Below the pieces are notes generated by a model that ran no database searches, was not told the DNA's origin, and saw nothing but the letters and a program-made list of their open reading frames with translations. A stretch of DNA of 64,000 nt from an uncultured Flavobacteriaceae bacterium (lineage in GTDB: Bacteria; Bacteroidota; Bacteroidia; Flavobacteriales; Flavobacteriaceae). Positions within the stretch are counted from its first letter, which is position 1, and each line of letters starts with the position of its first letter. The stretch covers positions 1 to 64,000 of the forward strand of contig CANMXP010000017.1 in NCBI GenBank assembly GCA_947501845.1. The letters are read 5' to 3'. Below, piece after piece: positions 33,336-43,107 of this stretch. Both the position numbers and the translations under genes were made by a program.

Positions 33336-34526
33336 ATGAACTTACACGAATATCAAGGTAAAGAAATATTAAGTAGCTTCGGGGTACGTATACAACGTGG
33401 TATAGTAGCCCAAAATGCTAACGAAGCAGTTGCAGCTGCAAAACAATTAACAAACGAAACTGGAACAAGCTGGCATGTTATAAAGGCACAAGTTCATGCA
33501 GGAGGACGTGGTAAAGGCGGCGGTGTAAAACTAGCAAAGAACCTGCAAGAGGTAGAAGAAATTGCAGGACAAATTATTGGAATGAATCTAATTACCCCTC
33601 AAACATCTGCTGAAGGTAAAAAAGTGCATCAGGTTTTAGTGGCTGAGGATGTTTATTATCCAGGAGAAAGCGAAACGGATGAGTTTTATGTATCTGTATT
33701 ATTAAATAGAGCAACTGGGCGCAATATGATTATGTATTCTACTGAAGGAGGTATGGATATTGAAACTGTTGCAGAAGAAACTCCAGATTTGATTTTTACA
33801 GAAGAAATTGATCCAGCTGTTGGTTTGTTACCATTTCAGGCTAGACGTGTGGCTTTTAATCTTGGTTTGTCAGGTTTGGCATTTAAAGAGATGACAAAAT
33901 TTGTTACTGCTCTGTATACAGCCTATGTGAAATCTGATTCTTCTTTATTTGAGATTAATCCCGTTTTAAAAACGAGTGATAATAAGATCATGGCTGTCGA
34001 TGCTAAAGTGACTATTGATGACAATGCGCTTTACAGACATAAGAACTATATTGATTTGCGTGATGTACGTGAAGAAAGTGCTATAGAGGTTGAAGCTGGA
34101 GAACTTGGTTTAAACTATGTAGATTTAGATGGAAATGTTGGTTGTATGGTAAATGGAGCAGGATTGGCCATGGCTACTATGGATTTAATTAAGCAAGCAG
34201 GAGGAGAGCCAGCTAACTTTTTAGATGTTGGAGGAACGGCAGATGCGGCTCGTGTAGAAGCGGCTTTTAAAATTATATTGAAAGACCCAGCAGTAAAAGC
34301 TATTTTAATAAACATCTTTGGAGGTATTGTACGTTGTGATCGTGTCGCGCAGGGTGTTATTGACGCTTATAAAAATATGGGAACCATAAATGTTCCTATT
34401 ATAGTTCGTTTACAAGGAACAAATGCAGACATCGCCAAAGAATTGATAGACAACTCTGGTTTAGATGTTATGAGTGCAACAGAATTCCAAGAAGCAGCAG
34501 ATAAAGTACAGCAAGTTTTAGCATAG
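33336..34526 (+). CDS. sucC: Succinyl-CoA synthetase (ADP-forming) beta subunit
   Basis: 396 residues, the standard length. ATP-grasp domain at the N-terminus (MNLHEYQGKEILSSFGVRIQ, VIKAQVHAGGRGKGGGVKLA), the family text SSLFEINPVLKTSDNKIMAV and the C-terminal CoA-ligase domain NGAGLAMATMDLIKQAGG plus NIFGGIVRCDRVAQGVI. It works with the alpha subunit SucD (not in this window) in the TCA cycle, making ATP or GTP from succinyl-CoA. The absence of a neighbouring sucD is noteworthy but usual in Bacteroidota. Followed by a strong bidirectional terminator. Confidence 0.97.
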   Translation: MNLHEYQGKEILSSFGVRIQRGIVAQNANEAVAAAKQLTNETGTSWHVIKAQVHAGGRGKGGGVKLAKNLQEVEEIAGQIIGMNLITPQTSAEGKKVHQVLVAEDVYYPGESETDEFYVSVLLNRATGRNMIMYSTEGGMDIETVAEETPDLIFTEEIDPAVGLLPFQARRVAFNLGLSGLAFKEMTKFVTALYTAYVKSDSSLFEINPVLKTSDNKIMAVDAKVTIDDNALYRHKNYIDLRDVREESAIEVEAGELGLNYVDLDGNVGCMVNGAGLAMATMDLIKQAGGEPANFLDVGGTADAARVEAAFKIILKDPAVKAILINIFGGIVRCDRVAQGVIDAYKNMGTINVPIIVRLQGTNADIAKELIDNSGLDVMSATEFQEAADKVQQVLA

Positions 34527-34542
34527 TACACATTATATAAAT

Positions 34543-34577
34543 AAAAAGAGCAACATATTTTAATTGTTGCTCTTTTT
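34543..34577. terminator. Bidirectional terminator between sucC and the DUF1456 gene
   Basis: AAAAAGAGCAACA pairs perfectly with TGTTGCTCTTTTT with a 9-base loop. It overlaps the 3' end of the convergent gene (stop at 34560). Confidence 0.88.
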
Positions 34578-34820
34578 TTGTGCTTTATTCTCACCTTTTT
34601 TTGGCATGGGGCCTCTTAAGTGAATGACAAGTCCGTTTAAAAAATTACGTAAAATTTGATCACCGCATTCCATATATTTAGGGTGATCTTCTCTTCTAAA
34701 AAATGCACCTAGTTCACTTTTGGATATCCTGAAATCAACCAGACTTAGAATTTTTACTATATCATCATCACGAAGTTTCAATGCGACCCGTAATTTTTTT
34801 AAAACATCATTATTTGTCAT
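34560..34820 (-). CDS. DUF1456 family protein (YehS-like)
   Basis: 86 residues. The text NNDVLKKLRVALKLRDDDIV, LVDFRISKSELGAFFRRED and CGDQILRNFLNGLVIHLRGP is the DUF1456 repeat. The usual family protein has two such repeats (~150 residues), and here the second is only the short RNFLNGL part. E. coli YehS belongs to this family and has no known function. The C-terminal basic tail (PKKGENKAQKKSNN) lies inside the terminator stem region. Single gene. Confidence 0.88.
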   Translation of the reverse strand: MTNNDVLKKLRVALKLRDDDIVKILSLVDFRISKSELGAFFRREDHPKYMECGDQILRNFLNGLVIHLRGPMPKKGENKAQKKSNN

Positions 34821-35186
34821 AAGATTAATTTCTATTTCTTTTAATTCTTAAAATTATTCAATTATTTAAAAAGAATATGCAGCTTTAGCGTTTTCTTAGT
34901 TTTGACAAAGATACTTTAAATATTGATTTTTAATGTAGCTTGTTAAAGATGAAATATAAGGATTTAAATTGCTTATAATCAATTAATTAGTAGATATGTT
35001 TTTTTTAAAACTAAATTTGATAAAATGACGAAATGCAATTTTATTAGATGAATAAAAGACCATTATTGACGAAATAAATAAAACTTACGACCAAATACCT
35101 ACCGTTTTTCGATAAGTTACATTATATACACGATTATTAAATTACTCTTGTGCGTACCTTTATACTATAATTAATTAATTCCCTGA
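34821..35186. other. Divergent promoter region, otherwise empty
   Basis: 366 AT-rich bases between two divergently read genes (DUF1456 and TerB-like). No RNA gene or further frame was seen. TACCTTTATACTATAAT near 35154 may be part of the promoter of the TerB-like gene. Confidence 0.4.
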
Positions 35187-35597
35187 ATGATGGTTAATAG
35201 AGTAGAAAAATTAAGTCTTTTATCTGAAATGATTGCATTTGCAAAATATGATAAAGATATAAAGGATATAGAGTATAATTTTTTATTGGGTGTTGCAAAG
35301 CAACTCGATATAACACGAGAAGACTTTGAATATTTAATAGATCACCCTGTTACCTATACGCATTTAAAATCGCATAGTGAGCGTATAGTACAGTTTCATA
35401 GGTTAGTATTGCTAATGAATATCGACCAAGAAAATGAAGGCAACCCTTCTGGTGCTATAAAATTATATAATTTCGGTTTACGTATGGGGCTAAGCCATGA
35501 GTCCATTACTAAGGTACTGTATTTAATGGAAAGTTTTCCAAATAAAATCGTACCACCAGATGTGTTGATTGATATATTTAAGACACAATATAATTAA
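35187..35597 (+). CDS. TerB-like helical protein
   Basis: 136 residues, all helical and cytoplasmic. The text EKLSLLSEMIAFAKYDKDIK, then DIEYNFLLGVAKQLDITRED, resembles the TerB/tellurite-resistance-type helical fold (DxxxxxEExxxL pattern). Relatives next to uvrB in Flavobacteriaceae are sometimes mislabelled excinuclease subunit B, apparently because of this neighbourhood; the sequence has no UvrB motif. Its conserved convergence with uvrB is the only functional hint. Role unknown. Confidence 0.75.
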   Translation: MMVNRVEKLSLLSEMIAFAKYDKDIKDIEYNFLLGVAKQLDITREDFEYLIDHPVTYTHLKSHSERIVQFHRLVLLMNIDQENEGNPSGAIKLYNFGLRMGLSHESITKVLYLMESFPNKIVPPDVLIDIFKTQYN

Positions 35598-35653
35598 TAA
35601 TAATCTGCTAAGTATTTATTAAATATGTTGTACCCTCTTTTTGAGGGGTATGG

Positions 35654-35683
35654 AAAAGCTAAAAGTTTAAACTTTTAGCTTTT
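35654..35683. terminator. Perfect 30-base palindrome spanning the uvrB stop codon
   Basis: AAAAGCTAAAAGTTT followed immediately by its exact complement. The last four codons of uvrB (Lys-Leu-Lys-Val) and the stop lie inside it. The preceding TACCCTCTTTTTGAGGGGTA forms another small hairpin for the TerB-like gene. It probably serves as terminator in both directions. Confidence 0.7.
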
Positions 35684-37670
35684 CTAGTTTATTTTGGTAA
35701 CCTTTAATCTCATCACGTAATTTTGCCGCAACAATAAAGTCTAAGGCTTTAGCAGCTTCTTCCATTAGTTTGCGTTTTTCACGGATTTTCTTTTCCAATT
35801 CTGGTTTTGTTAAATATTCGCTTTCAGGCTCTGCTGCTTTTAAAGCTTCCAATTCATAACTATAGGTGCTTACCGAGTTTTTAGATAAAACATTATCTAA
35901 ACTTTTATTGAGTGCTTTTGGCGTTATATTATTTTTTGTATTATAAGCAATTTGTTTTTCGCGTCTGTAGTTAGTCTCATCAATGGTCTTTTGCATACTA
36001 TTGGTTACTTTGTCTGCGTACATAATGGCTTTACCATTTAAATTCCTTGCAGCTCTACCTACAGTTTGCGTTAGAGAACGCGTTGAACGTAAAAAACCTT
36101 CTTTATCGGCATCTAAAATAGCAACCAGGGAGACTTCAGGTAAATCTAAACCTTCTCTTAAAAGGTTTACACCAACTAAAACATCAAATAAGCCTTTACG
36201 CAAATCCTGCATGATTTCTACACGCTCTAAAGTATCAACATCACTATGAATATAACGACAACGCACCTGTATTCTATCTAAGTATTTTGTTAACTCTTCT
36301 GCCATTCGTTTGGTAAGCGTTGTAACTAAAGTACGTTCATCTTTTTCAACACGTTGTTGTATTTCTTCTATTAAATCATCGATTTGATTTAAACTTGGTC
36401 GCACTTCAATAATAGGATCTAATAAACCTGTTGGGCGAATCACTTGCTCAATATAAATACCGTCTGTTTTTTGAAGTTCATAATCTGCAGGTGTGGCACT
36501 TACATAGATAACCTGATTTTGAATAGCTTCAAATTCTTCAAATTTTAGCGGCCGATTATCCATAGCAGCTGGTAATCTAAAACCATACTCGACCAGATTT
36601 TCTTTTCTACTTCTGTCACCACCATACATGGCATGTACTTGAGAAATAGTTACATGGCTTTCATCTACAACCATTAAATAATCATCTGGAAAATAATCTA
36701 ATAAGCAGAAAGGACGGGTACCAGGCATTCTACCATCAAGATAACGCGAATAATTTTCTATACCAGAGCAATATCCTAATTCACGAATCATTTCTAAATC
36801 AAATTCGGTACGCTCCTTAAGCCGTTTTGCTTCCAAATGTTTGCCAATTTCTTTAAAATAATCATGTTGTTTAACCAAATCATCTTGAATATCTTTAATG
36901 GCACCTTGTAACACATCGGGTGAAGTAACAAACATATTGGCAGGATAGATAGTGAGCTGATCGTATTTTTCAATAACCTCGTTGGTTTGAATGTTGAATG
37001 ATTCAATGTCTTCAATTTCATCTCCAAAAAAGTGAATTCTAAAGGCATCATCTGCATAACTAGGGAAAATATCTACGGTATCACCTTTTATTCTAAAGTT
37101 TCCATGTTTGAAATCGGCTTCTGTTCTCGAATATAAACTTTGTACTAATTGATGTAATAGTTTTGTTCTGGATATTACCTGGTCTCGTTTTAAGGCCACT
37201 ACATTTTTTTGGAATTCAATAGGATTTCCAATACCATAAATACATGAAACGGATGCAATCACAAGAACATCCCGACGTCCAGAAAGCAGGGAAGATGTCG
37301 CACTTAAACGCATCTTTTCAATTTCTTCGTTAATAGATAAATCTTTTTCTATATATACACCAGAAACAGGGATATAGGCTTCTGGTTGGTAATAATCGTA
37401 GTAAGAAACAAAATACTCCACAGCATTATTAGGAAAAAACTGCTTAAACTCCGAGTATAATTGAGCTGCCAGTGTTTTATTATGTGCCAAAACCAAAGTT
37501 GGACGTTGTACTTCCTGAATAACGTTAGCAACGGTAAAGGTTTTTCCAGACCCAGTTACACCAAGTAATGTTTGATATTTCTCGTTGGATTTAATACCCT
37601 CAACAAGTTGTTTTATGGCTTGGGGCTGATCTCCTGTAGGACTAAATTCAGATTCAATTTTAAACTGCAT
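35667..37670 (-). CDS. uvrB: Excinuclease ABC subunit B
   Basis: 667 residues, full length. Domains in order: helicase domain 1 with Walker A LLGVTGSGKTFTVANV, the beta-hairpin region YYDYYQPEAYIPVSGVYIEK, DEAD-like VVDESHVT, helicase motif V/VI text GVNLLREGLDLPEVSLVAIL and QTVGRAARNL, and the C-terminal UVR domain (ELEKKIREKRKLMEEAAKAL). It verifies damage loaded by UvrA and recruits UvrC in nucleotide excision repair. Single gene; the stop codon is embedded in a perfect palindrome. Confidence 0.97.
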   Translation of the reverse strand: MQFKIESEFSPTGDQPQAIKQLVEGIKSNEKYQTLLGVTGSGKTFTVANVIQEVQRPTLVLAHNKTLAAQLYSEFKQFFPNNAVEYFVSYYDYYQPEAYIPVSGVYIEKDLSINEEIEKMRLSATSSLLSGRRDVLVIASVSCIYGIGNPIEFQKNVVALKRDQVISRTKLLHQLVQSLYSRTEADFKHGNFRIKGDTVDIFPSYADDAFRIHFFGDEIEDIESFNIQTNEVIEKYDQLTIYPANMFVTSPDVLQGAIKDIQDDLVKQHDYFKEIGKHLEAKRLKERTEFDLEMIRELGYCSGIENYSRYLDGRMPGTRPFCLLDYFPDDYLMVVDESHVTISQVHAMYGGDRSRKENLVEYGFRLPAAMDNRPLKFEEFEAIQNQVIYVSATPADYELQKTDGIYIEQVIRPTGLLDPIIEVRPSLNQIDDLIEEIQQRVEKDERTLVTTLTKRMAEELTKYLDRIQVRCRYIHSDVDTLERVEIMQDLRKGLFDVLVGVNLLREGLDLPEVSLVAILDADKEGFLRSTRSLTQTVGRAARNLNGKAIMYADKVTNSMQKTIDETNYRREKQIAYNTKNNITPKALNKSLDNVLSKNSVSTYSYELEALKAAEPESEYLTKPELEKKIREKRKLMEEAAKALDFIVAAKLRDEIKGYQNKLEKLKV

Positions 37671-37697
37671 GTTGCAAAATTAAGCAAAATATACATG

Positions 37698-40600
37698 CTA
37701 TCGTTTTAAAGTAAAATGTCCAGAAAACTCTCTGCCATCTTGTAGATAAACCCTAAACCAATAATCATCTGTTGGCAACTGTGTACCATTAAAAGTTCCG
37801 TCCCAACCATCAGATTGAACCGATAATTGCTTTAACAATTTTCCATATCTGTCATAAATCAAAACAGCAGTATTAGGTTGTACAGTGTCACTAATCCCTT
37901 TAATTTTCCAATAATCATTAACATTATCACCATTAGGGGTGAAATATTTTGGATGCCCTATAACTGAAATAGGTAATGTAGAAACTCCACAAATTGCATC
38001 TCGAACATATATGGTATAAAATCCAGGGCTTATATTATTGAAAAAAGGATCTTCTTGATATATTATAAAAGAAGAACCTTCTGCTCTTAAAGCATATTCA
38101 TAATTACCTCGACCAAGATTGGTTGTATCTATGGTCACGGAATTGTTTTCAGATAGATCAACAATGGTAACGGCATCTTGCGTGATGTTAGCTATTTCTG
38201 AAGCTTTCACATTAACAGTTAAGGTTCTGGAGCAACCAGTTCCATCTGTTTTAGTCAAAGTAATTGAGTAGATTCCAGGTGTTGATACTGTTAATGTCTC
38301 GTCGTTAGAAAGGGTAGAACCATCTTCATAAACCCATTCATAAGTAAATATTTCGTTAATATTGGCCTCGATAGGATCTAACGTTACAGAAAATGTTGGA
38401 TCGGAAGTACATACTATTTCTTCTGGATTAATAGTGAATTCTGGTAAAGGATTTACTTCTAAATCAATAGTTGTACTTGCTGTACAAGAGGTGTTATCGG
38501 GGTTTATAACCCTTACGGTGATGGTTTGATTTCTTGAAATCAAAGGGTTTGGAAGGGATGTGCTATCTGTTATTAAGATGCCATTTTGATTAACATAATC
38601 AAAATAGATGTCCATGCCTGATTGATTTCCTAAAATTGTACTACTAAATGTAGAGGTATCGAAGGGATACTCGCCATCATCGTCATCATCATCTGCATCA
38701 CCGTCACATACTATTTGGGCTAATATTTGATTTGCTACAGGTTGAATATCCACTCTAAAGGCAATAGTCGTTTCGTCATAACAAGGCCCATCGGGAGCTG
38801 CTGTACTGTTGTTGGTAACCCGAGCAGTAATGGTTTGCGAGGGAGATAGGAATGTATTTGGAAATGGACTGGAAATTAAATTTCCATCAAAATCTGTTAA
38901 CTGATTACCCGAATCGTCAAAGTAGGCAACTGACACATCTGTTAAACCTTGTCCATTTAATATGTTGGTTTCTAAGTTAGCTGTATCAAAAAGAAACCCA
39001 TTATTAGGATCGGTATCATTATCACATTCTATAAAATCAGTAATGCTATTTGCAACAGGTAAAGCTTCTACATTTAATAATACATGTGCGCCTAAGGCTA
39101 AGCAGTCATTAGCAATATCGCTATCAACTCTCACATATATAAATTGGGATCCAGGATATCCTATATTTCTATAATCTGATATATCTGTGATTTCATTAAT
39201 TTCTGCTAGGGCATCAGCTTCATTTCTAAAATAACGTGGAGGCAAAGGGTTTTGTCCAGGAGGTATAAGGCTTAAAATATTGGATGTCACACTACTAAAA
39301 TCGAAGGTGGCTATACCGTCTCGATTATCATTATTCATGTTATCGAGGCCATTAGTATCTAGAAAATCATCACATTGATTAAAGGTTAACAGATATGTTG
39401 ATGGAATGACCGTTGTTGATACGTTTAGTTGAACCTCTGAAACTTGTGCACATCTAAAAGATGATTCTACACGTGCCCAAATGATATCCGAACTCACAGT
39501 TCTATTAATAAAGGTGGTTGGGTCATTAATATAATCAGGACTTGTAGCATCACCAGATACTGCAGCTGCCTGTGTTAAAAAATATGTAAATGTTTCATTA
39601 GAAGCATTTGTCGAAATTTCATTGTTAGCTTCTGTTAGGTTAAAAGGACTGAAGCCAAGTGTTGTTAAGTCTTCGTCGTCACATTGTACTAGTACAACAG
39701 GCGAATTTACAATAGGTAAGGGACGTACGGTTAATTCCATATCGCCTGAATATAAACCACATGTATTGCCAGCTACGTTTAGGAAAGCCCGATATCGATA
39801 TGTGTTTAATGATAGTGGTGTCGATGTAATATTTAAATTAATGGTTTGAGAACCGCTATATGTGGTGTTATCAGTAACCATACTCCAATTAGCACCACCA
39901 TCTGTACTGAATTCCCATTGAATGGTATCAATAGGAGATGTTGCTATAGATATTACTGTATTTGAAGATTCGCAAATTTCAGCATCTGCAGGTTGTGTTG
40001 TTATGGTTATGGGGGCATAATCCAAATAATCACTATTAGGGATGGTGTAGCCGTCACTGGCATTTGTAACTAAGCCTTGTCCAGTATTAAGATCGGCAAT
40101 TAAATCGACAATGACTGTGCCATCACCTAGATAGTTATCAGCATTAGCATCAGAAAAACCAGCTTCAATAACATCACTGCAGGTATCTCCATCACTATCG
40201 AAATCTATATAACTAAAAATAGTATCTGTATCAAAGTCGTTGAGTATATAGCCTATAATATTACTATCTGGTGTAGTTTCAGCATTATCATCCCATCCGT
40301 TTTTTCCAAATGATCCGCCACTATCTATAATACCGTTTAAATCTGTATCGGATAAAAGTCCTAACTGCCCTGATTCTATTAAATCTGTTATACCATCATT
40401 GTCACTATCAAGATCATAAAAATCGAAAACACTATCGGTATCAGAATCTAAAGGACTTGCTGTTATATCATAAATATCATCTAGTCCATTGAAATCAGCG
40501 TCAATGCCAGATAAAGGGACTAATGCTCCTGTATTTTCTATATAATCAGGGATTCCATCATTATCACTGTCTAAATCAAGTTCGTCCTTAACACCGTCAA

Positions 40601-42878
40601 AATCGGTATCTTTTTTGAAACAAGTGAGAGATATCACGCCATTAAATGTGGAAGCGGTGTTTGTGTTTGCTAATTTATGGACAAAAGAAAACCCATCAAC
40701 TTGATTGGCGAAAAACTGATAAGGGGTATTGCCTAAAGGCGAAGGATTTATTTTGAAATGAATTTCGGATCCTGAAATTTGAGTAATACCTGTTTCAAAA
40801 ACGCCATCAAAATTAGAATCAATTCGTAAACGATCATCAGGGTCGACAAGCGTGATGTTTTTATTTACGGGTAATACTTTTACAATAAAATATTCACCAG
40901 AGGTTTCCACATGTGAGATTGCTGCATCTTCTATAAATTTCACATTTACGGGTTCTGTAAAAACCAACGAATATGTACTTTCTGCATCAGCAGCAGGTTG
41001 AACAGTACTTGTAAAACCACCCATGTTGGTCCCAGAAATAGTGTTGTTTGTATTTCCAGAGCTGTTATTTTGGCTGAATGTAGATGAGGTTATGGACGTA
41101 TTATTTGTATTATCCTGAAAAATAAGTTGTGGCTGATTTATGTTGGCAATATTTATAGTAACATCACCTCTGGATTCCGTACAATTAAGTATACCGTCAT
41201 TATCATTATCAATATCAATATTGTCAATAATACCATCATTATCAATATCGTCAGGGCATATGCTTACAGGTACTTCAGCAGACTCTAATCTGTCTAAGGT
41301 ACATGTAATAACCCCAATTAATTTGTATTTTCCAGGTACAGTGGGGGTTAAAGTAGGCGTACTTATAAATAGGTTTTGGAATCCCGTTCCATCATCAAAC
41401 CACCATTCGAAACTGTCAAAATTTTGAGTATTTGCTGCTTCTAAAGTGATATTAGGGATACAATTTCCCAATGTTGCGAATTGTGCATCAAAATTAATTT
41501 CTGGAGCCGAAGGAAACCCAGAGTAAAAACTTCCAGATGTAGCGGCACCATTAAAGTTAAAATAAGCACAGTATAATTCGTCACTACTTTCCACAGATAT
41601 GTTTCCTGAGAGCCCAACTACCTTATAAGTAACATAATCAGGTTTGCCATCAACAGTATTAGGGCCAGTTGTAGAAAAATTAGATATAGGGGTGTTATTT
41701 ATGGTCACGGTAGCTCCAGATTTTGTAACTACGGTAACACCTCCATTGTAATTAGTATTTCCAATGTTTTCAATATTAGCAATATTGTCTAGCTTTCCTC
41801 TAGCTTCGCAACTTAAAGGAGGTACGAAAAATAGTCCTTGGTTAGCTTCGCTAGTTGTAGCACCTACACCTTGGTAAGCAAAGACGGGCATAGAGGTTTC
41901 AACGTACATATTACCACTGGCATTATAATTATTTCCCTCTATTAAATAATAATCTCCTGCATTGATAGTTGCTACTGGCGTACTACCATTTATGCTTACA
42001 GTTGTATTATCTGTATGCGCTACAATTAATATATTCTCCCATGCATCATTGCCATCACCTTTGACAAAAATATATTCTGTACCAACTTTAGAAACATCCA
42101 CAATTTGATCGATACCATAATCTCTACCACCACCATTAGAAAAACTACCATTTGCTGAACCACAGTTTACGACGATGGGTTTATCAGAATTTATTAAGCA
42201 TCCTATTAATCCATCACGGTTGGTAACGGAGGAACTACTGTTTGTTGCTATGGTATAGCTTTCTCCTTTATTTAAAGTCGTATTTACTGGTATTGCTCCG
42301 CTATAATTTTTAATAATAATACCAGCAGGAAGGTCGCTAAAAGTGACTTGTGTATTATCTTCTGTTGCCATAACCGAGGCAAAATTCAAATAATTATCTT
42401 GAGGGTTTTCATTAGTATAACTTCCCACTCTAAAAGTAGTTCCCAAGGCTGGAAGTCCTTTACTAACTAATGCACCAGCTTGAGCTCCGCCCCCAGCATT
42501 CATTCTTATGGATACATAAATAGTGCCTTCAGCTTCAATGATATAACCTTTATTATTGACAACGGTACTAGTCTGTGGAGAAGGAATAAATAATTGTCCA
42601 TTTCCAGACCCCAACGGGATTTGTCGAGGATTGGCATTTGAAACGTTACCAGTTATATAATTAGATACTGGTTGTCCAATAGGCATGATCGTATATGGAA
42701 TATCTGAAGCACTTGGAGTTGATAAATAAATATACTGATCTCCTGGGTTTGCATTTCCAAATTCAGCACTGGTTAATGGTGGAATATAATGTGTTTTACT
42801 TAATTGAGCATAGCCTTGTGTACTAATGGCCATTATAAATATTAAAAATATTTTTTTTAAAAATGCTGATGATTGCAT
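37698..42878 (-). CDS. Giant T9SS type B surface protein with IgGFc-binding-like N-terminus
   Basis: 1726 residues. Signal peptide IFLIFIMAISTQGYAQ. Residues ~25-460 look like the IgGFc-binding-type domain (HYIPPLTSAEFGNANPGDQY, KGESYTIATNSSS). Thrombospondin-3-type calcium repeats lie at ~540-570 and ~755-925 (DDIDNDGIIDNIDIDNDNDG, LDLDSDNDGIPDYI). Four copies of a ~95-residue repeat cover ~1050-1480, then a PKD-like domain. The C-terminal ~80 residues (KYFTPNGDNVNDYWKI, LLKQL, WDGTFNGTQLPTDDYWF, ending HFTLKR) are the gliding-associated type B CTD recognised by the T9SS. Probably an adhesin or matrix protein. First of three related neighbours; a strong hairpin lies directly before the ATG. 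Confidence 0.92.
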   Translation of the reverse strand: MQSSAFLKKIFLIFIMAISTQGYAQLSKTHYIPPLTSAEFGNANPGDQYIYLSTPSASDIPYTIMPIGQPVSNYITGNVSNANPRQIPLGSGNGQLFIPSPQTSTVVNNKGYIIEAEGTIYVSIRMNAGGGAQAGALVSKGLPALGTTFRVGSYTNENPQDNYLNFASVMATEDNTQVTFSDLPAGIIIKNYSGAIPVNTTLNKGESYTIATNSSSSVTNRDGLIGCLINSDKPIVVNCGSANGSFSNGGGRDYGIDQIVDVSKVGTEYIFVKGDGNDAWENILIVAHTDNTTVSINGSTPVATINAGDYYLIEGNNYNASGNMYVETSMPVFAYQGVGATTSEANQGLFFVPPLSCEARGKLDNIANIENIGNTNYNGGVTVVTKSGATVTINNTPISNFSTTGPNTVDGKPDYVTYKVVGLSGNISVESSDELYCAYFNFNGAATSGSFYSGFPSAPEINFDAQFATLGNCIPNITLEAANTQNFDSFEWWFDDGTGFQNLFISTPTLTPTVPGKYKLIGVITCTLDRLESAEVPVSICPDDIDNDGIIDNIDIDNDNDGILNCTESRGDVTINIANINQPQLIFQDNTNNTSITSSTFSQNNSSGNTNNTISGTNMGGFTSTVQPAADAESTYSLVFTEPVNVKFIEDAAISHVETSGEYFIVKVLPVNKNITLVDPDDRLRIDSNFDGVFETGITQISGSEIHFKINPSPLGNTPYQFFANQVDGFSFVHKLANTNTASTFNGVISLTCFKKDTDFDGVKDELDLDSDNDGIPDYIENTGALVPLSGIDADFNGLDDIYDITASPLDSDTDSVFDFYDLDSDNDGITDLIESGQLGLLSDTDLNGIIDSGGSFGKNGWDDNAETTPDSNIIGYILNDFDTDTIFSYIDFDSDGDTCSDVIEAGFSDANADNYLGDGTVIVDLIADLNTGQGLVTNASDGYTIPNSDYLDYAPITITTQPADAEICESSNTVISIATSPIDTIQWEFSTDGGANWSMVTDNTTYSGSQTINLNITSTPLSLNTYRYRAFLNVAGNTCGLYSGDMELTVRPLPIVNSPVVLVQCDDEDLTTLGFSPFNLTEANNEISTNASNETFTYFLTQAAAVSGDATSPDYINDPTTFINRTVSSDIIWARVESSFRCAQVSEVQLNVSTTVIPSTYLLTFNQCDDFLDTNGLDNMNNDNRDGIATFDFSSVTSNILSLIPPGQNPLPPRYFRNEADALAEINEITDISDYRNIGYPGSQFIYVRVDSDIANDCLALGAHVLLNVEALPVANSITDFIECDNDTDPNNGFLFDTANLETNILNGQGLTDVSVAYFDDSGNQLTDFDGNLISSPFPNTFLSPSQTITARVTNNSTAAPDGPCYDETTIAFRVDIQPVANQILAQIVCDGDADDDDDDGEYPFDTSTFSSTILGNQSGMDIYFDYVNQNGILITDSTSLPNPLISRNQTITVRVINPDNTSCTASTTIDLEVNPLPEFTINPEEIVCTSDPTFSVTLDPIEANINEIFTYEWVYEDGSTLSNDETLTVSTPGIYSITLTKTDGTGCSRTLTVNVKASEIANITQDAVTIVDLSENNSVTIDTTNLGRGNYEYALRAEGSSFIIYQEDPFFNNISPGFYTIYVRDAICGVSTLPISVIGHPKYFTPNGDNVNDYWKIKGISDTVQPNTAVLIYDRYGKLLKQLSVQSDGWDGTFNGTQLPTDDYWFRVYLQDGREFSGHFTLKR
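38440..39722 (-). repeat. Four tandem ~95-residue modules in the 1726-residue surface protein
   Basis: Each module opens with a Cys-Asp acidic motif (VQCDDED, NQCDD, IECDNDTD, IVCDGDADDDDDDG), then FN/FD-L, and ends with an ITVRV/IYVRV strand, a Cys and VN.LP. The same module occurs in the two neighbouring surface proteins. Limits are approximate. Confidence 0.7.
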
Positions 42879-42900
42879 AGGTTTTCGCTAATAATAAAGG

Positions 42901-42943
42901 AGTCTAAATGAACTAAATATATGGTATTTAGTTCATTTAGACT
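42901..42943 (-). promoter_or_regulatory. Perfect 18-base-pair hairpin directly upstream of a surface-protein gene
   Basis: AGTCTAAATGAACTAAAT and ATTTAGTTCATTTAGACT are exact complements with a 7-base loop, 22 bases before the ATG at 42878. No U-run follows on the minus strand, so it looks more like a 5' leader structure than a terminator of the upstream gene, which ends 165 bases earlier. Confidence 0.5.
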
Positions 42944-43107
42944 TTATAAAATTAGGAAGGTTTAATTTTTTTAGATAAAAAGAATAAAAAGACGGTTATT
43001 TCATAAAATAATCGTTAAAATAATCTTACTTTAATAATAAAGGCATCTAGATTTTTTCTATTTCCTAAAAAATGGCTAAAATTCGTTCTTATTTCGTTAT
43101 TTTAATG

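Noticed and set aside
35187-35597. Excinuclease subunit B fragment next to uvrB
   Set aside because: It is a complete, all-helical TerB-like protein on the opposite strand with no similarity to UvrB motifs.
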